A DNA stretch of 20,082 nucleotides from XYA12-FULL-58-9 sp001798605 (GTDB taxonomy: Bacteria; Myxococcota; XYA12-FULL-58-9): assembly GCA_036736205.1 (NCBI GenBank), contig DAINMX010000102.1:1-20082 (forward strand), read 5' to 3'. Shown piece after piece: positions 1-7,986 of the stretch. Each line of letters starts with the position of its first letter. Position 1 is the stretch's first letter. A program made the translations under genes and the position numbers. Under the pieces are notes generated by a model, which searched no databases, was not told the origin of the DNA, and saw only the letters and a list, made by a program, of their open reading frames with translations.

Positions 1-59
1 CTGAACACCATATCAGTACCGGCTGACTGTTTGTGCGCTTTCCGGATAAGAAGGCATTA

Positions 60-88
60 CGGCACGCAACAACAATCGAGTCGTGCCG
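60..88. promoter_or_regulatory. 7-bp inverted repeat upstream of the first gene, possible operator or 5'-leader hairpin
   Basis: CGGCACG at 60-66 is the exact reverse complement of CGTGCCG at 82-88, separated by 15 bases. The right arm touches a -10-like GATAAT (88-93), but no good -35 box lies at the right distance. The position, just ahead of the Shine-Dalgarno sequence of the 77-aa gene, fits an operator or a leader hairpin. Function is inferred from position only. Confidence 0.25.
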
Positions 89-114
89 ATAATGAAAATA
101 GATGGAGGATTGCC

Positions 115-348
115 ATGAATATAGGACTTGCTTTCAACCCGGCCGCCTTTGCACAGATGTTGATGACCCAGAACAACCCGGCCAAGGCCGCCCAGGCCGC
201 AGCGATTGCTGGCGGAACTGAGTTCGCTCGGGACAAAATGGTCAAGAGCAGCCAAAGGCGTCGATCCATGAATCTCGTGGGCGCCCAGATTGGACGAAAG
301 TGTATGCAGAAAGAGGCGATGAAGCCTGCCAAGGCCAAACGTGCCTGA
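115..348 (+). CDS. Small basic hypothetical protein (77 aa)
   Basis: The start is the ATG at 115, preceded by GGAGG at 104-108 with a 6-base spacer. An upstream in-frame start at 31 is possible but has no comparable ribosome site. The protein begins MNIGLAFNPAAFAQMLM, then has an Ala-rich stretch (NPAKAAQAAAIAGG), and ends in a Lys/Arg-rich tail (SSQRRR, then KPAKAKRA). There is one Cys, near residue 63. No signal peptide or membrane segment is evident and I recognise no family. The high net positive charge would suit nucleic acid or membrane-surface binding, but that is inference. It is followed by a 148-base gap before the large lipoprotein gene, so the two may be independent. Confidence 0.55.
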   Translation: MNIGLAFNPAAFAQMLMTQNNPAKAAQAAAIAGGTEFARDKMVKSSQRRRSMNLVGAQIGRKCMQKEAMKPAKAKRA

Positions 349-496
349 TCCACGGCCTCTGGGCCCTGTCGCCTGAAGCGAAGCGCCGTGCCCCACATAT
401 CACATGCGGGTGCGGACGATGGTGCGTGGGCCGTCTCGAATATTCCCTAGGATCGCGCTTGACACTGGCCCGACGAAGGGGGGAAGAGACGTCCCC

Positions 497-3400
497 ATGT
501 CGCATCATCGATCTACCTGCCTTTTGTCGCTTGTTGCTCTCCTCGCTGCTTGTGACACCGGTGAACCGCCACCTCCAGGGTTTCGTCCCACCAAGACGGA
601 GAACACTCAAGAAGTGTGCCAGAACGGCGTCGACGACGACGGGGATGGCTACGTTGACTGCCATGATACGGAGTGTGTGCAAACCTTCGAGGTGACTGTT
701 TGCCGTGGTAGCGAAGACACTTGGTTTCTCTGTCACGATGGGCAGGACAATGACAACGATGGATGGGTGGATTGCGCCGATTGCGGTTGCGAGGATCTCG
801 GGTGTCTGGAGCGTACCGATGAGTTCTGCTCGGACGGTATGGACAACGACGGCGACAACTTCGCCGACTGCGAAGACTTTGGTTGCAAGTATGGTTGTCT
901 CGTCACGGTTTGTGGCGTGCAAGAAAACTCCTCCAGCGCCTGCGGCGACAACATTGATAATGATGGCGACAGATACATGGATTGTGACGACCGCGGTTGT
1001 CAGGACTGTGTGCCTGCTTGTGGTGGCTCGTCGTTGGGTGAAGACACCCGCTGTCTTTGTACCGATGGCATTGACAACGACGGGGATGGCGTCGCCGATT
1101 GTCGCGATTCCGACTGTTACCGCCTTGAGGAGAAGCTCATCGGTTGCGATACCGGTGTGGAGGCGACTTTGGAGGCTTGCAGCGACGGGGAAGACAACGA
1201 CAACGACCCCTGGATCGACTGTGAGGATCCCAACTGTCAGGATGTCGCCGATTGCACCGAGAACACCGCTTTGCGTTGTGCCGATGGCATCGACAACGAC
1301 GGCGACACCCATGTCGATTGCGTCGACTTCGACTGCTCGCGACTCGACGTCTGTGGGGAAGGGAATGATGTCGAATGTTCCGACAACGTTGACAATGACG
1401 GCAATGGATACATCGACTGTTTGGACTTCGGCTGCCGTTTTGGCTGCAATGTGACTGTGTGCCCAGGCGCGGAGAAGACCAGGGCGCAGTGTGTCGACGG
1501 CATCGACAACGACAATGACCGTCACACAGACTGTGACGACGAGGGCTGCCAGGAGTGTATTCCCGAATGCGCCGTGGGTGAGAACACTCTGGAGTTCTGC
1601 ACCAATAGCATTGACGACGACGGCGATGAGGCTGTCGACTGCCGCGATATCGAGTGCCTCAGCGTCACCGGTGCCGGCTGCAATGTCGGTGACGAGATTT
1701 GTGACGACGAGATAGACAACGACAATGACCCGTGGATCGACTGCGCGGACGTGGATTGTTGGGGTGCCGAACCGTGTGTCGAAGAGGGCAATGTGCGTTG
1801 TTCTGACCTGATCGACAACGATGGTGACAGTTTCCTCGACTGCGCGGACAACGATTGTCTGCTCGATCCCGATGTTACCATTTGCGACATATTGCCGGAG
1901 AACACGGACGCACGCTGCTCCGACGTCCTCGACAACGATCATGATGGTGCTAAGGATTGTGACGACTCCGATTGTTGGGCCAACGCCGCACTTGAGGTCT
2001 GTCCCGCTGCGGTGACGACCAGCATTGCCGCAATTCAAGACCCAAACCATCCGGAACACATCACCATTCTCGATGGTGAGAGCCGTGTGCGCGTCAGGGT
2101 CCAGTGTGTGACGGTGACGTCGGCGGTAAAAACTGATCGCTGGGGGACACCAACGTTTTTTGCCCAGGCCACGTTCCCCCCGAACGACGTGCGATACCAA
2201 GGGATCGAGATGCTCGTGATCGGTGCGACGCCATCGGTTTTTGTCGGCGACCGCATCAATGTGGTGGGCTTCTACAGCGAAAACGCGGGGGCATCCGTGA
2301 TCCAAGTTGGCAAGGTCGAAATCGCTGGTGGCGGCGACTGCGGTGGCGAACCCGTGGAGGTCGTGACCCCAGCGCCCCGGTTGACGCAAGATTTGGTAAA
2401 CCCCATCTATGCTGAGCCCTACGAAGGTGTCCTGGTGCAGCTTGCGGCTGTTGTGGTGACTGACGTCAATGTCGAAAGCCGACCAGGGGTCGACCCGGAG
2501 CTCGATGATTTCGCTGTGCTCGAGCTCTCGGCACCCACGACCCTGGTGTCGCTCATCGTCGACACTCGTTTCGCAGCCCAGACGCCAGAAGAGGGCCAAG
2601 TGTTTGGCTACCTCACCGGTCAAGTCACCTACTCATGGGGCCGTTTCCGCGTGGCGCCGCGGGCCGCCATTGACTATGGGCCGCCCGAGGCAAACCTCGA
2701 CGACGATGACGATGATGGTCTCACCAACATCCAGGAGATGTTGCTTGGCACCAGCGCCACTCGGCGAGACACGGACGGCGACGGTGACGACGACCTCACC
2801 GAAGTCATTGATCCAACCACGCCGCCCGACAGTGATTGCGACGGCGTTATTGACGCATTGGAGAGCTCCATTGGGGACGGCGACGGCGATGGCATCAACG
2901 ATGAGGCTGATCGCGACAATAACGACGGCCCCAATGGCGATGTTGACAACGACGGGGATCCCAACAGCTCGGATCCCAACGATGATGGTGACAACGTCTG
3001 TGACCCTGGTGTGTTTGCAGCCATCGCCAGCGAATGTAGTGAGCTTGCCGATAATTGTCCGGCCATTGTCAATGATGACCAAGTCGATAGCGATCTCGAT
3101 GGACTGGGCGACCTCTGTGACCCAGACAAGGATGGCGACAGCAGCTGCAACCCTGAAATTTGTGTGCCAGTTCCAGGCCAGTGCGGCGTGCTCGGTGACA
3201 ATTGCCCAGCGGACCACAACGTCGACCAGCTCGATACCGATGAGGACGGTGCCGGCGATGCTTGCGATCCCGATGATGACAATGATTCTGTCTGCGACCC
3301 GGGTGAGACGGTCGAAGGAGTGTGCGTGACCCCAGGCGGCGATGGCGACAACTGTCCGCTGGTGCCAAACTCTGGGCAGAATGATGCCGACGACGATGGC

Positions 3401-4120
3401 CGTGGCGACGTCTGCGACCCCGACGATGACAATGACAGCGTTTGTGATCCTGGTGAACAAGATGGTACCGAAGGGTGCATCTACGTGGGTAGCCGCCCCG
3501 ACAACTGTCCGACCGTCCAAAACACTGATCAACTAGACACCGACGGCGACGGCGTAGGGGACGCCTGTGAGGATCTGGCCATTGCTCCCACACCAGGTGA
3601 CATGGTTGTCAACGAAGTGCTCTCCGACCCCAGTCCCGGCGACGATGGCGACGCCAACGGCGACGGATCGCGGGATTCCGCCGACGATGAGTTTGTCGAA
3701 CTCGTCAATGTGAGCGGCTCGAATATCGACCTGGCGGGCTGCGACATTGTCGTTAACGGCACCGTCCGGCACCGATTCGTCTCTGGTGCCGATCCCTTGG
3801 CGCACGTGGTGGCCGACAAGACAGGCTTGGTTGTCTTTGGCGGTGGCGCACCGGTTGGAACCTTTGGTGGCGCCATTGTGGTCAAAGCCTCCACCGGTTC
3901 TCTGACCATCAGCAACAGCAGCGGTGATGTAGAGCTCCGTTGTGCCGTTCTGACCATCGACACGGCACACTACACCGGTGGCAACGTCGACCAGTCCTAT
4001 ACCCGACGAGTTGAAGGCGACAACAGCACGGATCTGGTTCCCCATACGAATCTGGCCGCGGGTGTCTTCTTTTCGCCGGGTACCTGCACCACCGGCCAGG
4101 TATTTGCCGATTGCCTGTAG
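497..4120 (+). CDS. Large MopE-like / thrombospondin type 3 repeat surface lipoprotein with lamin-tail domain
   Basis: Predicted 1207-aa secreted, lipid-anchored, calcium- or metal-binding surface protein. The ATG at 497 is chosen because it gives a clean lipoprotein signal (MSHHRSTCLLSLVALLAAC, lipobox Cys19) behind a purine-rich AAGGGGGGAAGAG; the frame is open back to 404. Residue 20 is Asp. Residues 41-502 hold thirteen units of the type C-x-D-x-x-D-N-D-G-D-x-x-x-D-C-x-D-x-x-C, related to the MopE-type metal-binding motif. Residues ~506-720 are a beta-rich region resembling the OB-fold domains of secreted nucleases. Residues ~733-1028 are Asp-rich with four canonical thrombospondin type 3 units (DNCPxxxNxDQxDxDxDGxGDxCD). 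Residues ~1035-1190 resemble a lamin-tail domain (VVNEVLSDPSPGDDGDANGDG, then EFVELVNVSG). No catalytic domain is visible. Ligand and role (adhesion, matrix, metal capture) are inferred. Confidence 0.9.
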   Translation: MSHHRSTCLLSLVALLAACDTGEPPPPGFRPTKTENTQEVCQNGVDDDGDGYVDCHDTECVQTFEVTVCRGSEDTWFLCHDGQDNDNDGWVDCADCGCEDLGCLERTDEFCSDGMDNDGDNFADCEDFGCKYGCLVTVCGVQENSSSACGDNIDNDGDRYMDCDDRGCQDCVPACGGSSLGEDTRCLCTDGIDNDGDGVADCRDSDCYRLEEKLIGCDTGVEATLEACSDGEDNDNDPWIDCEDPNCQDVADCTENTALRCADGIDNDGDTHVDCVDFDCSRLDVCGEGNDVECSDNVDNDGNGYIDCLDFGCRFGCNVTVCPGAEKTRAQCVDGIDNDNDRHTDCDDEGCQECIPECAVGENTLEFCTNSIDDDGDEAVDCRDIECLSVTGAGCNVGDEICDDEIDNDNDPWIDCADVDCWGAEPCVEEGNVRCSDLIDNDGDSFLDCADNDCLLDPDVTICDILPENTDARCSDVLDNDHDGAKDCDDSDCWANAALEVCPAAVTTSIAAIQDPNHPEHITILDGESRVRVRVQCVTVTSAVKTDRWGTPTFFAQATFPPNDVRYQGIEMLVIGATPSVFVGDRINVVGFYSENAGASVIQVGKVEIAGGGDCGGEPVEVVTPAPRLTQDLVNPIYAEPYEGVLVQLAAVVVTDVNVESRPGVDPELDDFAVLELSAPTTLVSLIVDTRFAAQTPEEGQVFGYLTGQVTYSWGRFRVAPRAAIDYGPPEANLDDDDDDGLTNIQEMLLGTSATRRDTDGDGDDDLTEVIDPTTPPDSDCDGVIDALESSIGDGDGDGINDEADRDNNDGPNGDVDNDGDPNSSDPNDDGDNVCDPGVFAAIASECSELADNCPAIVNDDQVDSDLDGLGDLCDPDKDGDSSCNPEICVPVPGQCGVLGDNCPADHNVDQLDTDEDGAGDACDPDDDNDSVCDPGETVEGVCVTPGGDGDNCPLVPNSGQNDADDDGRGDVCDPDDDNDSVCDPGEQDGTEGCIYVGSRPDNCPTVQNTDQLDTDGDGVGDACEDLAIAPTPGDMVVNEVLSDPSPGDDGDANGDGSRDSADDEFVELVNVSGSNIDLAGCDIVVNGTVRHRFVSGADPLAHVVADKTGLVVFGGGAPVGTFGGAIVVKASTGSLTISNSSGDVELRCAVLTIDTAHYTGGNVDQSYTRRVEGDNSTDLVPHTNLAAGVFFSPGTCTTGQVFADCL
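617..2002 (+). repeat. Thirteen Cys/Asp-rich coding repeats, with a five-unit second-order period
   Basis: Thirteen tandem units of about 33-40 codons each contain the D-N-D-G-D core followed by D-C-x-D-x-x-C. Units 3-7 (from 827) align one to one with units 8-12 (from 1376). Units 3 and 8 share D-F-G-C-x-x-G-C-x-V-T-V-C, units 4 and 9 share D-C-D-D-x-G-C-Q-x-C, units 6 and 11 share D-N-D-N-D-P-W-I-D-C. Unit 13 (from 1916) begins a third cycle. The spacing is 549 then 540 bases. The copies differ at many third positions, so the duplication is not recent. Confidence 0.85.
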
Positions 4121-4198
4121 TCGATCCACACCTCCGCAATCCGCCAAAATTCGTGCAGGTGCAAACGTGTTGAACCTCAGCTTAGACCATCACAGCCA

Positions 4199-4226
4199 TT
4201 GACCCATGGCCTTGCCGTCCCTTAAT
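4199..4226 (+). promoter_or_regulatory. Possible sigma70-type promoter upstream of the Mrp gene
   Basis: TTGACC (4199-4204) is followed after 16 bases by CTTAAT (4221-4226), giving a partial -35/-10 match that would place transcription start only about 16 bases before the ATG at 4249. The region between 4120 and 4249 shows no convincing terminator hairpin. The match is weak and the GC-rich host may use different consensus elements. Confidence 0.2.
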
Positions 4227-4248
4227 TACGCCCATCAGGAGGAATGCG

Positions 4249-5061
4249 ATGGGGCTCAATCGAATCATCTTGGTGGCAAGCGGCAAGGGTGGTGTTGGCA
4301 AATCGACAGTGGCCACGAACGTTGCTTTGGCGTTGGCTAAGTCTGGCCACAAGACGGGATTGCTCGACGCCGATGTCTACGGTCCGTCGATCCCGACCAT
4401 GCTTGGTGATGCTGAGGTGCAGACGAGTGGCGAGGACAAGCTGCTTCCGGTAGAGAAGTACGGCATCAAGGCCATGTCGATGGGGTATCTCGTCGACAGT
4501 GGACAGGCCATGATCTGGCGGGGACCGATGCTCGCGAACGCTGTGACCCAGCTTATCGATCAGGTCGAGTGGGGCGATCTCGATTACCTGGTGTTTGATC
4601 TGCCCCCGGGAACTGGAGACATTCAATTGACGCTGGCGCAGAAGCTCAAGGTCACGGGTGCGGTGTTGGTCACCACTCCGCAGACGGTGGCGTTGGCCGA
4701 CGTCATGCGCGCCAAGGCCATGTTCGACAAAGTGCGCGTTCAGACCCTCGGACTGGTCGAAAACATGAGCTACTTCATTTGTCCGTCGTGTAGCGATCGT
4801 CACGAGATCTTCTCCCACGGGGGTGGCGAGCGGGCGGCCGAGGACCTCGGGGTGCCCTTTCTTGGTCGTGTGCCCATCGAGACTGCCGTCCGAACCGGTG
4901 GGGATAAGGGTGAGCCGGTACTGATAGGTGCCCCACAAAGTGCCAGCGCGGAGGCTTTCACGGCAATCGCAAATGCGCTACACGAACGCGCAGATGTCGC
5001 GTGTGCCAAAATGGAGAAGGAAGAGCGCCAACGCAACTCGCTTCGCATCATCAATCATTGA
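4249..5061 (+). CDS. mrp: Mrp/ApbC/NBP35-family Fe-S cluster carrier ATPase
   Basis: Cytosolic P-loop ATPase thought to bind and hand over Fe-S clusters to apo-proteins. The 270-aa product has the deviant Walker A motif GKGGVGKST (residues 12-20), the DADVYGPSIPTMLG signature (40-53), the DLPPGTGD motif (117-124) and the cluster-binding C-P-S-C pair (Cys178, Cys181) followed by HGGG. AGGAGG at 4237-4242 sits 6 bases before the ATG. Many bacterial Mrp proteins are about 350 aa and start with a MIP18/DUF59 domain; this one lacks it and begins directly at the ATPase domain. It heads a co-directional run, with the HAD gene starting 31 bases downstream. MinD/ParA-type roles are unlikely given the Cys pair. 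Confidence 0.93.
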   Translation: MGLNRIILVASGKGGVGKSTVATNVALALAKSGHKTGLLDADVYGPSIPTMLGDAEVQTSGEDKLLPVEKYGIKAMSMGYLVDSGQAMIWRGPMLANAVTQLIDQVEWGDLDYLVFDLPPGTGDIQLTLAQKLKVTGAVLVTTPQTVALADVMRAKAMFDKVRVQTLGLVENMSYFICPSCSDRHEIFSHGGGERAAEDLGVPFLGRVPIETAVRTGGDKGEPVLIGAPQSASAEAFTAIANALHERADVACAKMEKEERQRNSLRIINH

Positions 5062-5092
5062 GAGGGGCTGCGTGCCCCGGAAGGGTAGCACC

Positions 5093-6487
5093 GTGAGCCC
5101 CAAACCGACCCGCGCCTCACGTTCTGGATCGAAGCTCCAATCGATGGCGATGGCCACGTCTGTCACAGCGTTGTTGTTTGTGGTCGGTTGCGTGCGGACA
5201 GTGCCGTTGCGCGAAGGCCTGCAGCGCCTGCGCGGTGTCGACCCAGCCCAATCATCACAACGAAAGTTGGTCGAGCTCGACGTCTCTGGGGATGGGGTGC
5301 TCGACAGCGCTGACGCGGCATTCTTCGCCGCGCTCGCGGGTCACGCCGTGATCGAGCTCAACAAACGCCATGAATCCATTGAACCGCTGCATGGGTTGTA
5401 TCAAGGACCTCAGGAGGGCTCGGTGTTCGAGTTGCTGGCCGCCGGTGAGACGGTCGACCTCACGGGATTAGAGACTTCGCGTTTGCGAGAGATCGCCATC
5501 GAGGCTCGCTGGATGGGGATGCAGGTGCGAATGGCAGAACTGCAACCGGGAATCTTGGATGATCGCCTCTTCGGCGGCGTGCTCTTGTCCACGATTCCAA
5601 GTTACAACCCTGACACGATGGCCGGGACCGCCGCCTGCACCGGTGTCGATGAAATCGATCTCGACGCCATCAGAAAGGCTGGGATCACCCCAACGGCCGT
5701 CATGGACCTCGACAGCACGGTGTGGGACGGCAATGTCATGGACCCCTTTCTTGCGGGTCTGGCGGAGAGTGACGGTCTCACCGAACAAGGCAACACCGAG
5801 TTGCGGATCTATTTGAAGACGCTGCCAGAGGTGGACGCGGCGGCCGTTGATGCTGCCAGCGTCAAAGAAAACGCCGCTCTTTTGTTGCAGCGCTGGACGA
5901 GTCCGGATGTGCCAGAGGAGCTGCGACCATCTGCAAAAGATATGTTCTATAACATCGTCACGATGATGAACGGCATGACGGTAACCGACGCCCAGAAAGT
6001 TGCGCGCCAGGTCTATGAAAAGGGTGCTGGCCCCTTTGGCCCATGGAAACTGCGCACCTTCGCCAACAAAGGTGGCTGCGGCATGCGTGACATTATCGCC
6101 CGCATGGAAGATCGCGGCATCGAGGTCTATTTGCTTTCCGCAACCCTCGATGTCCTCGCTGTTGAGGGGGCAAAGGGTTACTCCATACCGGAGGCTCGGG
6201 CGTTGGGCAGCGTTCTCGAGGTTGTCGACGGCAAGTACACCGGAAAGGTCAAAGACAGTGCGTATTACGCCAAGGGTGCCATTACCCGTCAGTGGCTGCC
6301 CGCGCCGCCTTTGGTGGCCTTTGGCGACAGCCCGAGCTCTGATTTCACGATGCTGCAGGAATCTGCAGGGCTGGGTTTTCTTGTCAATCCTCGCGAGAAG
6401 CTCCTCGCTCAGGACCAGAATGATGCGGGTGGGCGTTTGGTTGCCCTGCCATTTGATGGTACCGAGGCTGATATTGGCGGTGAGTGA
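5093..6487 (+). CDS. HAD-superfamily phosphatase, predicted lipoprotein with dockerin-like calcium loop
   Basis: Predicted envelope phosphatase. The GTG at 5093 is preferred: GGAAGGG at 5079-5085 lies 7 bases upstream and the product (464 aa) then has a basic N-region, a hydrophobic stretch and a lipobox-like V-V-G-C ending at Cys33. GTG 5072 and ATG 5144 are alternatives. HAD motifs are complete: D-L-D-S-T (Asp205, Asp207), L-L-S-A-T (Ser349), a Lys at 394 and G-D-S-P-S-S-D (411-417). The layout resembles the SerB-like (HAD IB) group. Residues 63-74 (DVSGDGVLDSAD) match a dockerin/EF-hand calcium loop; only one is visible. Substrate cannot be told. HAD enzymes outside the cytoplasm are less common than cytosolic ones, so the lipid anchor is notable. 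Confidence 0.85.
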   Translation: MSPKPTRASRSGSKLQSMAMATSVTALLFVVGCVRTVPLREGLQRLRGVDPAQSSQRKLVELDVSGDGVLDSADAAFFAALAGHAVIELNKRHESIEPLHGLYQGPQEGSVFELLAAGETVDLTGLETSRLREIAIEARWMGMQVRMAELQPGILDDRLFGGVLLSTIPSYNPDTMAGTAACTGVDEIDLDAIRKAGITPTAVMDLDSTVWDGNVMDPFLAGLAESDGLTEQGNTELRIYLKTLPEVDAAAVDAASVKENAALLLQRWTSPDVPEELRPSAKDMFYNIVTMMNGMTVTDAQKVARQVYEKGAGPFGPWKLRTFANKGGCGMRDIIARMEDRGIEVYLLSATLDVLAVEGAKGYSIPEARALGSVLEVVDGKYTGKVKDSAYYAKGAITRQWLPAPPLVAFGDSPSSDFTMLQESAGLGFLVNPREKLLAQDQNDAGGRLVALPFDGTEADIGGE

Positions 6488-6555
6488 CGTTACCGAGGTG
6501 CGACAGAATCACCGCTCAACCTGCCAATGGACAGATTTGGTGGTATAGCTTGGAT

Positions 6556-7092
6556 ATGCTTAGACCTCTGATTTTGGTGCTCGCGGCGGCGAATCTTGCG
6601 GCAAGTGGCTGCAGCTCCACGCGGTGTGGCGACCTTGAGGTCAGCGACGAAACCAACGCACCGAAGTTGGTCGCTTTCTACGTTCTGCCCGACGAAAAGC
6701 AGATGCCTGGTGATCCGTGGACGGTACTCTTTGGCGTCGAGAGCAAGGATGCCAACGGCGACCTCGGAGGGGGCCAAGCGGAATTTTTCCTCAACTCTGA
6801 GACTGAAGCGACGAAACAGGATCTCGATACGGTGTTTAGGCAAAGTGGCGTCGAGCTCGATGCGACTCGGGCGGAGGTCTACATGACACTTCGCTTTGCC
6901 GAGAACACTGTTGATGACGGTGCGCAGGTGCGCCTCGGACTCCAGCTCGTCGATGCCCAAGGCCTGCGCAGCAATTGCTTCACTCTCGAGCTCGAGTTCG
7001 ATGTATTTCCCGCGGCCGAAGCACGGTTGGCGCCGATTGGGTCAGTCGCTCTGGCTTGCAGACCAGGAAACGAAGGAGGCCTTGTCAGATGA
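6556..7092 (+). CDS. Putative small lipoprotein, beta-rich (178 aa)
   Basis: The ATG at 6556 gives a signal peptide MLRPLILVLAAANLAASGC with a lipobox A-S-G-C ending at Cys19. The ribosome site is weak (TTGGTGG about 13 bases upstream), and a TTG at 6550 is an alternative. The mature part begins with a short Cys/Ser-rich segment (C-S-S-T-R-C) and continues with alternating hydrophobic strands, including FGVESKDANGDLGGGQAEFF, that look like an immunoglobulin-like beta-sandwich. I recognise no named family. Its stop overlaps the next start (ATGA at 7089-7092), so the two are probably translated together. Confidence 0.7.
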   Translation: MLRPLILVLAAANLAASGCSSTRCGDLEVSDETNAPKLVAFYVLPDEKQMPGDPWTVLFGVESKDANGDLGGGQAEFFLNSETEATKQDLDTVFRQSGVELDATRAEVYMTLRFAENTVDDGAQVRLGLQLVDAQGLRSNCFTLELEFDVFPAAEARLAPIGSVALACRPGNEGGLVR

Positions 7093-7532
7093 TCGACGAC
7101 GATTTTGGGGACCTCGATCACGAAGACGAGGTGGGACAAGAAGAACAGGGCAAGGGAAAGGTCCTCGGTGACTCCTTACGCAAGGCGCTGGTCACCGGGA
7201 TGTCCGCACTGTTTATGACAGAGGAGGGCATCCGCGGAGCGCTTTCTGAGATGCGCCTGCCCAAAGATGCGCTTGCCTATCTTGCGCAACAGACAGACAA
7301 AACACGGCGGGAGTTGTTCCGCGCGGTCTCCGATGAGATCAAAGGTTTTCTCAAAAGCATCGACCTCACGGGCGAAATCCGCAAAGCGTTGGTGGGTCTC
7401 AAGGTCGAAGTGAAGGCCGAGGTTCGTTTTTCCGAGGAGGGCGCTCCCGATACGACGATCTCCGCCCGCATTGAAGAAGTCGATCCAAGGCCCGATACCG
7501 ATGGTGCCGACAAACCGAAGAGCCATGATTGA
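7089..7532 (+). CDS. Conserved-looking helical cytoplasmic protein (147 aa), function unknown
   Basis: The ATG at 7089 overlaps the previous stop by 4 bases and is preceded by AAGGAGG (7073-7079, spacer 9), a strong coupled start. The N-terminus is very acidic (MIDDDFGDLDHEDEVGQEEQ). A helical core runs over residues ~25-105, including LFMTEEGIRGALSEMRLPKD and a K/E-rich amphipathic helix. A short strand with Val/Lys/Glu alternation (KVEVKAEVRF) and a charged tail follow. No signal peptide or membrane segment is present. The core is weakly reminiscent of phasin-like or surface-coating helical proteins; this is an impression, not an assignment. It sits between two putative lipoproteins and just ahead of an RND exporter gene, which suggests a cytoplasmic accessory role. 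Confidence 0.75.
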   Translation: MIDDDFGDLDHEDEVGQEEQGKGKVLGDSLRKALVTGMSALFMTEEGIRGALSEMRLPKDALAYLAQQTDKTRRELFRAVSDEIKGFLKSIDLTGEIRKALVGLKVEVKAEVRFSEEGAPDTTISARIEEVDPRPDTDGADKPKSHD

Positions 7533-7977
7533 CGCATGCTGCAAGATCGCCTTCTCTGTTGCATTGTTCGTGACGAGTGCCTGTGGGGGAGGGCGCATTC
7601 ATGCAGGGCCCACGACTGCCAAAGAGGGCATTCGGGTTGAGCTCCTCAATGCACGGGTTACCAACGAGAGGGTTGTTCTCGAGCTTAGGGTCACGAGCCC
7701 CGCGGAGGCTGACCTCACCATAGTTCCGGCGCGGTTCGTGCTCGTGGGACCTGATGGTGATGAGCTGTCCAATAGTTGGACGGCAGACGGGGTGATGACG
7801 GTGCCCAAAGGCAACACGCAGTGCGTTGATTTCGAGTATGACCATGCCGTCGCCGATCTCGAGCGCGCACCGGGTTTCTGGCTGCGCTTGGACGGCTTCA
7901 CTCTCGGGCATCAGAGTGTCGAGATGTCGCCCATGCCCATCGGACACCCATTGGTCCCCGAACCCAGCGAGTCATAG
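7525..7977 (+). CDS. Putative lipoprotein, beta-sandwich type (150 aa)
   Basis: The ATG at 7525 overlaps the end of the preceding gene by 8 bases. The signal MIDACCKIAFSVALFVTSAC ends at a lipobox-like T-S-A-C (Cys20). The ATG at 7501, which would add N-R-R to the N-region, is a real alternative and has AAGG 10 bases upstream. The mature protein shows strands typical of an Ig-like fold: IRVELLNARVTNERVVLELR, then LTIVPARFVLVGPDGDELSN. No family is assigned. The stop is followed after 9 bases by the RND exporter GTG, whose Shine-Dalgarno sequence overlaps this stop codon, so co-expression is likely. Confidence 0.7.
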   Translation: MIDACCKIAFSVALFVTSACGGGRIHAGPTTAKEGIRVELLNARVTNERVVLELRVTSPAEADLTIVPARFVLVGPDGDELSNSWTADGVMTVPKGNTQCVDFEYDHAVADLERAPGFWLRLDGFTLGHQSVEMSPMPIGHPLVPEPSES

Positions 7978-7986
7978 GAGTACAGC

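Noticed and set aside
459..464. TTGACA as a -35 box upstream of the large lipoprotein gene
   Set aside because: No -10-like sequence lies 16-18 bases downstream; that position is the purine-rich ribosome site instead.
242..2623. 793-codon open frame on the minus strand opposite the repeat lipoprotein gene
   Set aside because: It mirrors the periodic Asp/Asn/Cys codons of the sense gene, giving V-V-V-x-A-I-x-T-like repeats with no domain, signal or ribosome site. The sense frame has a lipoprotein signal and known repeat families.
2633..3532. Second long minus-strand open frames opposite the thrombospondin type 3 region
   Set aside because: Same cause: Asp-rich codons read in reverse give Val/Ile/Thr-rich frames without stops. 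No independent evidence of coding.
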